Origin: Sedimentibacter sp. SX930
GTDB lineage: Bacteria; Bacillota; Bacilli; Lactobacillales; Aerococcaceae
Assembly: GCA_002155105.1 (NCBI GenBank)
Contig: MUZD01000008.1
Location: 62,001 to 126,000, forward strand
Direction of reading: 5' to 3'
DNA length: 64,000 nucleotides
Each line of letters begins with the position of its first letter. Positions within the stretch are counted from its first letter, which is position 1. A program made the translations under genes and the position numbers. Below are positions 54,699 to 64,000 of the stretch, piece after piece. The notes under the pieces were generated by a model. That model was not told where the DNA came from and searched no databases. It saw only the letters and a list, made by a program, of their open reading frames with translations.

Positions 54699-55721
54699 TT
54701 ATTCTCCCAACACCAATCCGGGATGTGCATTTAGATCGTATCCAGAAAAATGTTTTTGTCGGTATTCGGTGTAGGCAGCAGCCCCGATCATCGCCGCATT
54801 GTCCCCGCAAAGCGACAATGGTGGAATGACGACTTCGACTTCCGGAAGTTCTAATGCCATTTTTGCGGACAAAGCCTCACGCAACCCTCTGTTGGCGGCG
54901 ACTCCGCCGGCCAACAGCAGCTGCTTGATGTTCTTTTCCTTGGCCGCACGCAACGTCTTATGCACCAAAACCTCCACGACGCTCGCCTGAAAACTGGCGG
55001 CCAAATCGTAGGGATTGATGTCATCCCCTTTTTGGCGTGCATTGTGTACGGTATTGATGACGGAACTTTTCAAGCCGCTGAAGCTGAAATCATAATTGTC
55101 CTCTTTGATCATAGCGCGCGGAAAATGCATCGTTTCTTTGCCTTCGTGAGCCATTTCATCCATTTTTTTCCCGCCTGGATAAGGCAAGCCCAAAATGCGT
55201 CCGATTTTATCGTAAGCCTCTCCCGCAGCATCATCCCGCGTTTCGCCGATGATGTCGAAAGCGCCGTCCTTTTCCATATACACCAATTCCGTATGCCCCC
55301 CGCTGACCACCAAAGACAACAATGGGTAGCGCATCGGCGTCACCAACTGGTTCGCATAAATATGGCCGGCCATATGATTGACCGGAATGAGCGGTTTCTG
55401 ATGCGCAAAAGCCAACGCCTTTGCTGCACTGACGCCGATCAGCAACGATCCGACCAAGCCTGGGCCATGTGTTACCGCAACCGCATCGATGGCATCGAAA
55501 GTGACCTGGGCCTCATGCAATGCCGCTTCAACGATTTGGGTGATTTGCTCGACATGATGACGGCTCGCCACTTCCGGCACGACCCCGCCAAAGCGCATAT
55601 GGCTTTTGATCTGGGAAGCGACAACATTCGAAAGGACCGTATTTCCATTCTTCACCACAGCTACACTTGTCTCATCGCAACTGCTCTCAATCGCGAGTAT
55701 GGTCACATCTGTTTCCGTCAT
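54699..55721 (-). CDS. tsaD: tRNA N6-adenosine threonylcarbamoyltransferase TsaD
   Basis: A 340-residue ASKHA-fold enzyme that, with TsaB and TsaE, moves the threonylcarbamoyl group from TC-AMP to A37 of ANN-decoding tRNAs. It has [16 protein letters not shown] at the N-terminus, the metal-binding His pair in [11 protein letters not shown] (near 111-118), the VSGGHTELV loop (near 133) and [14 protein letters not shown]. Its ATG overlaps the rimI stop by one base. tsaB lies two genes upstream; tsaE is not in the window. Confidence 0.96.
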   Translation of the reverse strand: MTETDVTILAIESSCDETSVAVVKNGNTVLSNVVASQIKSHMRFGGVVPEVASRHHVEQITQIVEAALHEAQVTFDAIDAVAVTHGPGLVGSLLIGVSAAKALAFAHQKPLIPVNHMAGHIYANQLVTPMRYPLLSLVVSGGHTELVYMEKDGAFDIIGETRDDAAGEAYDKIGRILGLPYPGGKKMDEMAHEGKETMHFPRAMIKEDNYDFSFSGLKSSVINTVHNARQKGDDINPYDLAASFQASVVEVLVHKTLRAAKEKNIKQLLLAGGVAANRGLREALSAKMALELPEVEVVIPPLSLCGDNAAMIGAAAYTEYRQKHFSGYDLNAHPGLVLGE

Positions 55722-56221
55722 CAGCCTTCCGCCTCCTCTTTATTTTCCGATGTCAGAGCCAATTCCATTATGTACGCATCTTCTATCGGATTCTGGTAAT
55801 ACTCTTTTCTTCGGTATATTTCTGTGAAACCTATTTTTTTGTATAGGTTGTAGGCAGCTTCATTAGAGACACGGACTTCAAGCCAAAGCCGTTCCATCCC
55901 CTTCGTTTGCAGCAAGACGATCATCTCCTGCAACAATTTTGTTCCGATGCCTTTCCCCTGCTGGTCAGGCGCTACCGCAAAATTATTGATCGATGCCTCA
56001 TCCACAACCGCCATGCAACAAATATAGCCCACCAACTCATTTTCTTCCATGCAGCCTGTATAAAGGGAATGATTATCCTTCAATTCAGACAGGAACGAGG
56101 ATGCTTTCCAACTGGAATGCCCCTCATTGGCCAGCAATGTAAGTTCATACAAAGCCTGTGCATGTTGCTCCAACTTGCCTGCGTCCGCCTTCAGGTCGCA
56201 GATTTCAAACGTGCGTTGCAT
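55721..56221 (-). CDS. rimI: Ribosomal protein S18-alanine N-acetyltransferase RimI
   Basis: A 166-residue GNAT acetyltransferase. Acetyl-CoA loop: [19 protein letters not shown] (Q/RxxGxG/A). Substrate and closing motifs: [39 protein letters not shown]. RimI genes sit beside tsaB and tsaD across Bacillota. I start at ATG 56221 (MQRTFEIC) with AAAGGAAG upstream; an ATG two codons earlier is too close to that site. It overlaps the preceding GNAT gene by 17 bases. Confidence 0.9.
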   Translation of the reverse strand: MQRTFEICDLKADAGKLEQHAQALYELTLLANEGHSSWKASSFLSELKDNHSLYTGCMEENELVGYICCMAVVDEASINNFAVAPDQQGKGIGTKLLQEMIVLLQTKGMERLWLEVRVSNEAAYNLYKKIGFTEIYRRKEYYQNPIEDAYIMELALTSENKEEAEG

Positions 56222-56822
56222 GAACATCTTCCTTTACTTCCGATTGTTTTCCCGCTAACGGCCATACCATCTCCAAAGCGTCTTCGCCATCACCGTGGTA
56301 ATAATGTTGCTTGACACGCTCAGGCAGAAAACCCATTTTCGCGTACAAAGCCTTCGCCCGATGGTTTGACATCCGCACTTCCAGACTGATGCTGGTGGCG
56401 TCTTTTTCGTCTGCAAAGCTTCTCAGTACCCGCAACAACAAAGTAGCCGCACCTATCTGCTGAAATTCGGGCACTACCGCCAAATTCGTGATATGGATAT
56501 CTTTTCCGTCCAATCTGGCACCCAAAAAAGCGATGGGCGAATACCCTTCATACAGAACGTAATACAGCGATTTGGGATTCTGCAATATATCATTCTCCAA
56601 TGCCGTCCTTCCCCAAGGGGTCGCGCCATTATAGCTCATCCGTTCGATATAGAGAATATCCGGAATATGCTGTTTCCTGCCGATCATCAATCTGACGGGC
56701 AGCTGATTACGCAGCAAATAGGTTTCCTCATCGGAGGGAACGCGCTTTGAAAGGAATTTAGCCAGAACATCAGCCTGAACTTCCTTGTACACGGATTTAA
56801 ATCGATGAATCCACTCTTTCAA
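56205..56822 (-). CDS. Second RimI-like GNAT acetyltransferase in the tsa cluster
   Basis: A 205-residue GNAT protein with an N-terminal extension of about 45 residues. Acetyl-CoA loop VVPEFQQIGAATLLLRVL: here the usual G-x-G/A is I-G-A. Closing motif LEVRMSNHRAKALYAKMGFLPERVKQHYYHGDGEDALEM. It is close to RimI in its C-terminal half and overlaps both neighbours (tsaB by 26 bases, rimI by 17). It may be a RimI paralogue with another target. The TTG start at 56822 follows GGAGGGA. Confidence 0.85.
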   Translation of the reverse strand: MKEWIHRFKSVYKEVQADVLAKFLSKRVPSDEETYLLRNQLPVRLMIGRKQHIPDILYIERMSYNGATPWGRTALENDILQNPKSLYYVLYEGYSPIAFLGARLDGKDIHITNLAVVPEFQQIGAATLLLRVLRSFADEKDATSISLEVRMSNHRAKALYAKMGFLPERVKQHYYHGDGEDALEMVWPLAGKQSEVKEDVHATHV

Positions 56823-57531
56823 CGTAGTCTTCCCTCCGATTACTGTGATGCTTTTCTTCCCATTTTTCTTCAGCTTCCGGGTTTTTCAAGTAAGCCGGCA
56901 CAAATGTGTGCGGATCCTCCGCTGTTCCGGATTCCGAAAGTGTGGCCAGAACGCTCGCGCGCGGCAAAGCCTGTGATTCTCCCGCAAACAGCGCGCGTTC
57001 CTTGAATAGTTCACTGATGCGCTCGCGGTATTTGCTGACGTCTTCTCCCACAAACAGATAGGTGCCTTCTTCCGCCAACAAGCGCTGGAACCACTCTTCA
57101 CTGGCTATATGTGTGTCGGCAATCCGTTCCACCAACAAGTTGTCCTCGAATTGATAAACCGCTGTGTAACAGTTGCCCCGGCGTGCGTCAATCATTGGGA
57201 CAAGCTTGTGCGCAGCCCCTTCACAATTGCCGGCAATAACCTTCAGGCTGGAGATCGGCACCAAAGGAATCGCCAATGTCCATGCCAAAGTCTTGGCGAT
57301 GGTCGCTCCGATCCTGACCCCTGTGTACGATCCCGGACCCTTAGCGACTGCGATGCGTTCCAAATCGGCAGGCTTCCATCCGGCAAGTTGCATGACATGG
57401 TCCACTGCGGGCATTAATTGGGTGCTGTGCTGAAGATTTCCGTTTGTGGTGACCTCTGCGAGCAAGCGGCCATTTTCGCATACAGCCGCACTCATGGTCT
57501 GGTTTGAGGATTCAATGGCTAATATTTTCAT
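56797..57531 (-). CDS. tsaB: tRNA threonylcarbamoyladenosine biosynthesis protein TsaB
   Basis: A 244-residue ASKHA-fold partner of TsaD that lacks its metal-binding histidines. It starts MKILAIESSNQTMSAAVCENG and carries VAKGPGSYTGVRIGATIAKTLAW (near 65-88) and PMIDARRGNCYTAVY. AAAGGAGG precedes the ATG. First gene of tsaB-GNAT-rimI-tsaD; all four overlap, so they are translationally coupled. Confidence 0.94.
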   Translation of the reverse strand: MKILAIESSNQTMSAAVCENGRLLAEVTTNGNLQHSTQLMPAVDHVMQLAGWKPADLERIAVAKGPGSYTGVRIGATIAKTLAWTLAIPLVPISSLKVIAGNCEGAAHKLVPMIDARRGNCYTAVYQFEDNLLVERIADTHIASEEWFQRLLAEEGTYLFVGEDVSKYRERISELFKERALFAGESQALPRASVLATLSESGTAEDPHTFVPAYLKNPEAEEKWEEKHHSNRREDYVERVDSSI

Positions 57532-57741
57532 CTGAATAGCCTCCTTTCCCTGATTATTCTGCTCATCTAGTATAGCATTTAATCAAGGCGATAAAAAGTA
57601 TGCATCCTTCCAGATACTTTCTGAAGGGCGCTGGATGCCCAGTCGGTCTCAAGTGCTATTGCTTGATTCTAAAAATAAATGCTTTAAAATAGGTTATAGT
57701 AAGCGTAGTCAAAAAGTGTGACATCAAAAGGAGGAGACATC

Positions 57742-57975
57742 ATGAATTCAAATTTGGGCGATAAAGCAAAAGGCATGAAGGACAAAGTGGTCGGCAAAAT
57801 CAAAGAGGAATACGGCGACTTGGTGGATGACTCAGGAAAAGAATTAGAAGGGAAACTCCAACAAGCACGCGGCGAAGCAATACAAAAGAAAGCTGAAGTC
57901 GAGGAAGATCTCCATGACAAAGCCGATGATTTAGTAGACAAGGCAAATGATAAAATCGATGATTGGAAAGAATAA
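57742..57975 (+). CDS. CsbD family stress protein
   Basis: A 77-residue, highly charged, mostly helical hydrophilic protein: GDKAKGMKDKVVGKIKEEYGDLVDD is the CsbD signature, followed by a second Lys/Glu-rich helical repeat (about 30-77) that makes it longer than the minimal family. Such proteins are induced by general stress in Bacillus; the role is unclear. AAAGGAGGAGA precedes the ATG. Confidence 0.88.
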   Translation: MNSNLGDKAKGMKDKVVGKIKEEYGDLVDDSGKELEGKLQQARGEAIQKKAEVEEDLHDKADDLVDKANDKIDDWKE

Positions 57976-57997
57976 GACTCATTTTTGATAGGATACC

Positions 57998-58052
57998 AAA
58001 AGAAGCCGCCCCAACAACCTGTAACGGATTGTTGGGGCGGCTTCTTCTTTTT
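57998..58052. terminator. Bidirectional terminator after the csbD-type gene and galR
   Basis: AAGAAGCCGCCCCAACAA (57999-58017) and TTGTTGGGGCGGCTTCTT (58029-58046) form a perfect GC-rich stem, followed by CTTTTTT on the + strand. The minus-strand T run is weaker, so it mainly serves the csbD-type gene. Confidence 0.88.
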
Positions 58053-58082
58053 TCAGAGCGGTTCAGCATTGACTTGGTGGAA

Positions 58083-60606
<2,524 letters not shown>

Positions 60607-60715
60607 ATTTACCCCTCATTCCTCTGTTGTTGTAGGTTTAATTATAGCATATGCCCCGCGGTAAATTTTACTGCTATCTTAACTTTTTATTTACCGGCTG
60701 CTTGACGCTTACTAT

Positions 60716-60744
60716 TTGACAGCGTGTTTTTCTCGTGTTATTAT
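60716..60744 (+). promoter_or_regulatory. mhqOD promoter
   Basis: A consensus -35 TTGACA (60716-60721), a 17-bp spacer and -10 TATTAT (60739-60744) precede mhqO by about 65 bp. Confidence 0.8.
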
Positions 60745-60766
60745 TATTTCGAATTCGAGATAATAA
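60741..60766 (+). promoter_or_regulatory. MhqR-type operator
   Basis: The palindrome with core ATTTCGAATTCGAGAT (60746-60761) and flanking TTAT/ATAA closely matches the ATCTCGAATTCGAGAT box of the MarR-type repressor MhqR of Bacillus. It overlaps the -10, so a bound repressor would block mhqOD. No mhqR gene is in the window. Confidence 0.75.
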
Positions 60767-60808
60767 GTTTGATGAACCCAAAATTATTCAAAAGGAGTGT
60801 CTTTTATA

Positions 60809-61741
60809 ATGAAGAAAACAGCAGGAATCCATCATATTACCGCCATCGTGGGTCATCCACAGGAAAACGTCGACTTTTATGCCGGCGTGCTCGGGATGCG
60901 CATGATCAAACAGACAGTCAACTTCGACGATCCAGAAACCTATCATCTTTACTTCGGCAACGCGGACGGCGAACCCGGGACCATCATCACATTCTTCCCA
61001 TGGGCCAAATCCCGCCAAGGCAGCATCGGCGATGGGCAGGTCGGCATCACCGTATATGCAGTTCCGGCCGGGTCCCTGTCATTCTGGGAAAAACGCCTGT
61101 CCGGTTACAACGTTCCGTTCGATAAATCGACTCGTTTCGGGGAAACTTACCTGGACTTTGATGATCCCCATGGTTTGCATCTGGAATTGGTGGAACGTGA
61201 AGAAGGGAAAAATAATCCGTATTCCTTCAATGGCGTACCCTCAGAACATGCCATCAAAGGATTTGCGGGAGCCGTCCTGTTGACGGGGGCACCCGAGGAA
61301 ACTGCAGCTGTCGTCGAAAAAGTGATGGGCTTGGAACGCATCGCCCAGGAAGATGATCTGATCCGTTTCCGTTCCGAAGCTGCTCTCGGCAATACCGTCG
61401 ACATCAAAATGACCTCCGTCGGTGCTGGTGTCATGGGCGTCGGAACCGTCCATCATATCGCATGGCGGGCAAAAGATGAAGCGGATCATCTGGATTGGCT
61501 GAAGCATGTCACCGGCCTAGGACAGCATGCCACTCCTGTCCGGGACCGCAATTACTTCAAAGCCCTCTACTTCAGGGAAAAAGGCGGCATCCTTTTCGAA
61601 ATCGCTTCGGACTCGCCAGGATTCGCTATTGATGAGCCCCGCGAAACAATGGGGCAAAAATTGATGCTTCCGCCGCAGTACGAAAGCAGACGCGCTGAAC
61701 TGACGGCTGGACTCATCCCGTTCGAAGTCCGCACCTTATAA
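60809..61741 (+). CDS. mhqO: Ring-cleaving dioxygenase MhqO (glyoxalase/bleomycin resistance fold)
   Basis: A 310-residue protein with two vicinal-oxygen-chelate domains. The metal ligands appear in GIHHITAIVGH (His8 or His9), LHLELVE in the first half, GTVHHIAWRA (near 220) and GGILFEIASD (near 265). In Bacillus MhqO degrades methylhydroquinone- and quinone-type electrophiles. ATG 60809 is used; an upstream GTG lies inside the ribosome-binding site. It sits under an MhqR-type operator with mhqD. Confidence 0.92.
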   Translation: MKKTAGIHHITAIVGHPQENVDFYAGVLGMRMIKQTVNFDDPETYHLYFGNADGEPGTIITFFPWAKSRQGSIGDGQVGITVYAVPAGSLSFWEKRLSGYNVPFDKSTRFGETYLDFDDPHGLHLELVEREEGKNNPYSFNGVPSEHAIKGFAGAVLLTGAPEETAAVVEKVMGLERIAQEDDLIRFRSEAALGNTVDIKMTSVGAGVMGVGTVHHIAWRAKDEADHLDWLKHVTGLGQHATPVRDRNYFKALYFREKGGILFEIASDSPGFAIDEPRETMGQKLMLPPQYESRRAELTAGLIPFEVRTL

Positions 61742-61759
61742 ACAGAGAGGATTGGTATT

Positions 61760-62368
61760 ATGAATCATCAACATATTTTCAAACAAGGGAATCCGGAAAG
61801 GCCTTTGCTGCTGTTATTGCATGGTACAGGCGGAACCGAACACGACCTGTTTTTCCTCGGAGAGGCGATCGATCCGGAAGCTTCTCTGCTGGGTGTGCGC
61901 GGAAACGTGACCGAATCCAGCATGAACCGTTATTTCCGCCGTTTGGCAGAAGGCGTATTCGACGAAATTGACCTGGAATACCGCACAAAGGAATTGATTG
62001 CGTTCCTGGATGACGCATCCAAGGAATACGGTTTCGACCGGAATAACATCGTAGCAATCGGATACTCAAATGGTGCAAATATCGCCGGGAGTATGATATA
62101 CTCTTTCAAAGATGTTGTCAAAGGGGCCATCCTTCATCATCCGATGGTGCCGTTCCGCAATCGTCAATTGCCTGATCTGCATTCCCTTCCTGTCTTTATC
62201 GGTGCGGGCACAAATGATCCGCTTTGCGCACCGGAAGAAAGCACGGAATTGAAGGCAACACTAGAAGGAGCCGGCAGTGAGGTATCCATTTATTGGGGAA
62301 ATGCTGGACACTCACTGACGAACGAAGAGGTTGTTGCAGCGAAAGCTTGGTACAACAAACACTTCTGA
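61760..62368 (+). CDS. mhqD: Carboxylesterase/hydrolase MhqD
   Basis: A 202-residue alpha/beta hydrolase. The oxyanion-hole region is LLHGTGGTEHDLFFL, the nucleophile elbow AIGYSNGANIAG (Ser near 107), the acid in GTNDPLCAPEES and the catalytic His in GNAGHSLTNEE. In Bacillus MhqD is induced with MhqO by quinones. Its start is 18 bp after mhqO, with AGAGAGGA upstream. Substrate not readable from sequence. Confidence 0.92.
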   Translation: MNHQHIFKQGNPERPLLLLLHGTGGTEHDLFFLGEAIDPEASLLGVRGNVTESSMNRYFRRLAEGVFDEIDLEYRTKELIAFLDDASKEYGFDRNNIVAIGYSNGANIAGSMIYSFKDVVKGAILHHPMVPFRNRQLPDLHSLPVFIGAGTNDPLCAPEESTELKATLEGAGSEVSIYWGNAGHSLTNEEVVAAKAWYNKHF

Positions 62369-62399
62369 TCTCTCCTTCCACATGAGAGGAGAAACATAA

Positions 62400-62696
62400 A
62401 TGGAAAAACTATTGAACAGAATCAATGAATTGGCCCGTAAAGCCAAAACGGCGGATGGTCTGACCGAAACCGAAAAAATCGAGCAGCAGCAACTGCGTCA
62501 AACTTACATCAAATCGTTCCGCAGTTCTTTTGATGAAATCCTTTTGAATTCAAAAGTTTATGATCCCGAGGGTAATGACATTACGCCTAAGAAACTGGTC
62601 GAAGCTCAAAAAGACAAACGCCGGACTGATGTGAAAAACATTTTGGGCGGGGAAAAAATCGTGCACCTGCACCCAGAGGATGCCGATAAAAAATAG
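62400..62696 (+). CDS. DUF896 family protein (YnzC/UPF0291)
   Basis: A 98-residue cytoplasmic protein. The first 60 residues are the two-helix DUF896 hairpin (LLNRINELARKAKTADGLTETEKIEQQQLR). A longer basic tail than B. subtilis YnzC follows. The function is unknown; YnzC is LexA-regulated in Bacillus. GAGAGGAGA precedes the ATG. It could be read from the mhq promoter, as mhqD lies 31 bp upstream. Confidence 0.88.
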   Translation: MEKLLNRINELARKAKTADGLTETEKIEQQQLRQTYIKSFRSSFDEILLNSKVYDPEGNDITPKKLVEAQKDKRRTDVKNILGGEKIVHLHPEDADKK

Positions 62697-62699
62697 CAA

Positions 62700-62747
62700 C
62701 GAAAAAGAAGAGATCATCCATTTCAGTTTGGATGTCTCTTCTTTTTT
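62700..62747. terminator. Bidirectional terminator after the DUF896 gene
   Basis: AAAAAGAAGAGA and TCTCTTCTTTTTT arms, with ATCC/GGAT inside, serve the converging DUF896 and acyltransferase genes. Confidence 0.85.
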
Positions 62748-62752
62748 AATAG

Positions 62753-63817
62753 TTATCCAGCATTTACAGTAAATTCCCTAAACGGCACTCTCCTCAAAAT
62801 ATAAGGAAAGAATCTGTTGATCAATTCGATCATCACAACATTCATGATCATGCTTAAAATACAAATCATGACATCATAGGAATATCGCTCAAAAGACATC
62901 CCCGTCATACCTAGAATATTCTTTGAAATTTCTGTTAGCGGAACAATCGACTGAGTTCCCATAATTATCATTGAATTTCTGCCAAAATACTCTAAAACCC
63001 TATTATTCGGAAGGATAAATTTAAAGAACAGCAGCGTGGAAACAGTGCCCAGTAATGCGCACACATAGTACAGTACTGGATTATTCAGGACAGAATAATG
63101 TAAATCTACCGAGGGGTTGCTTTGTGCTAAAAAGAAATTGGCGACAAACATCACAATCCCCAAAATGATCAGTCCCGGTTTGTTGGCACCAGTAGCTGCC
63201 TTCTCTAATTTTCCAAAGAGGCTGTACCCGAACCAGATAAAAACAGTTCCAATCAAAGACCGATTAAACATATTGTAGAATCGTTCTAAATACGTGGTCA
63301 GCAAGTCTCTTTCAAGCGGAATAGCAACCTGCAAATACATTCCACTCACAGAAGTCAGCAACACTAAACAACCAACTAAGAGGATGCTCCTCTTATGTCC
63401 TCTGAATATCATCAGAAAAAAGATTTCAGCCATCAGCAACGCTGGTAAAAACCATATTGCACCATAACCATCCAGACTTAATGTATCTATGATAACTTGT
63501 ATGATAAAATTAGCATCTGCATGTCCGTGCTTCAGTTGATCAACCACTAACCATATCAATGTTATCAAGCTAAATGTGAAGTATGGATACAACAACTGTA
63601 CTGACCGCTTCTTAACATTCACCCATAAGCCGGTGCTTAAACAATTATTTTTATAAGCCATCAACATTCCGGATAACACAAAAAATAGCGGCATATGAAA
63701 TGAATAAATCCAGTTGTTTAGAGGGTTATTCCCCATATCAATGTGTCCCAAAACAACCAATATGATAGCGACACCTTTAGCGCAGTCTAAATAAGTCATT
63801 CTTTGCATTTTCTTCAT
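62753..63817 (-). CDS. Acyltransferase family 3 membrane protein
   Basis: A 354-residue protein with about ten membrane segments. The N-terminus has YLDCAKGVAIILVVLGHIDMG with the conserved catalytic-type His, then FHMPLFFVLSGMLMAYK, both hallmarks of acyltransferase family 3 (OafA/NodX). Such enzymes O-acetylate or succinylate cell-surface glycans. The acceptor is unknown and no glycan genes adjoin it. ATG 63817 follows AGGAAGGC; a longer ORF to 63916 has no ribosome-binding site. The remaining 183 bp to the window end show no gene. Confidence 0.88.
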   Translation of the reverse strand: MKKMQRMTYLDCAKGVAIILVVLGHIDMGNNPLNNWIYSFHMPLFFVLSGMLMAYKNNCLSTGLWVNVKKRSVQLLYPYFTFSLITLIWLVVDQLKHGHADANFIIQVIIDTLSLDGYGAIWFLPALLMAEIFFLMIFRGHKRSILLVGCLVLLTSVSGMYLQVAIPLERDLLTTYLERFYNMFNRSLIGTVFIWFGYSLFGKLEKAATGANKPGLIILGIVMFVANFFLAQSNPSVDLHYSVLNNPVLYYVCALLGTVSTLLFFKFILPNNRVLEYFGRNSMIIMGTQSIVPLTEISKNILGMTGMSFERYSYDVMICILSMIMNVVMIELINRFFPYILRRVPFREFTVNAG

Positions 63818-64000
63818 TTCGCCTTCCTGCCATTCCGTTTTGATGATCAAAACATTCTGTATACTTTTCATAAACAATTGAGGTTTGCTGCCAATATTCA
63901 GAGAATACGGCAACAAACCTCATTTATTTTACTCTATAGCTTTCAATATTCACTGTTTTAGTATGCTCTTGCTAACCAGACTGTGTGTTTAGCTGGCTTG

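Overview
The window is chromosomal DNA of a low-to-mid-GC Gram-positive bacterium. Its gene neighbourhoods (hprK next to a liaXYZ/yvl-type cluster and uvrA; secA-prfB-ftsE-ftsX-phoPR-pst; groESL-ydiL-ydiK-rex-ydiF-tsaD-rimI-tsaB; fruRKA; comFA-comFC-hpf) match Bacillota of the order Lactobacillales. A Carnobacteriaceae member such as Trichococcus is my best inference; it rests on gene content and order, not on a search. Almost everything is core genome. I see no prophage, intact insertion sequence, CRISPR array, tRNA or rRNA. Most genes lie on the minus strand.

Layout. 1-6.9 kb: 3'-truncated hprK, the envelope-stress trio liaX-liaY-liaZ, uvrA and a zinc-type ArsR regulator. 7.0-19.6 kb: a phosphate block, read right to left, of phoP-phoR, then a complete pstSCAB-phoU operon, then a second complete pstSCABB-phoU operon. 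Each pstS is preceded by PhoP-box hexamers spaced at 11 bp and followed by a hairpin before pstC. 20-25.6 kb: ftsEX, prfB with its programmed frameshift, and secA. 25.8-31.7 kb: hpf, comFA-comFC, thpR, a DegV protein and murE. 31.9-40 kb: a YigZ protein, then envelope and NAD genes (TagO/WecA-like transferase, LTA-synthase-like protein, nadE, pncB) and a polyprenyl sugar-phosphotransferase. 40-47.2 kb: argG, fruRKA, and a MATE pump behind a CsoR-family regulator. 47.2-54.6 kb: groESL with CIRCE, ydiL/ydiK homologues, rex, an ABC-F ATPase and a HAD phosphatase. 54.7-64 kb: the t6A/RimI cluster, csbD, galT-galR, the quinone-stress pair mhqO-mhqD, a DUF896 protein and an acyltransferase.

The most unusual material is non-coding. 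Between groEL and the CsoR-type gene (about 47.39-47.81 kb) an array of a roughly 40-bp direct repeat (two good copies, two partial ones) alternates with three different inserts. Each insert is closed by its own terminal inverted repeat, and one can fold into a multi-hairpin cloverleaf. The array lies upstream of the only clear groESL terminator, so it would be in the groEL 3' UTR. A second structured, non-coding segment (about 38.32-38.59 kb) follows the sugar transferase gene and may be a decayed palindrome-associated mobile element. Other items worth checking are a cysteine-free CsoR-family regulator with a perfect palindrome at its own start, a palindrome around the argG -10, and a 13-bp perfect hairpin inside the start of the LTA-synthase-like gene.

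Translation starts were moved from the longest ORF to the start with a convincing ribosome-binding site where possible; such choices are noted.
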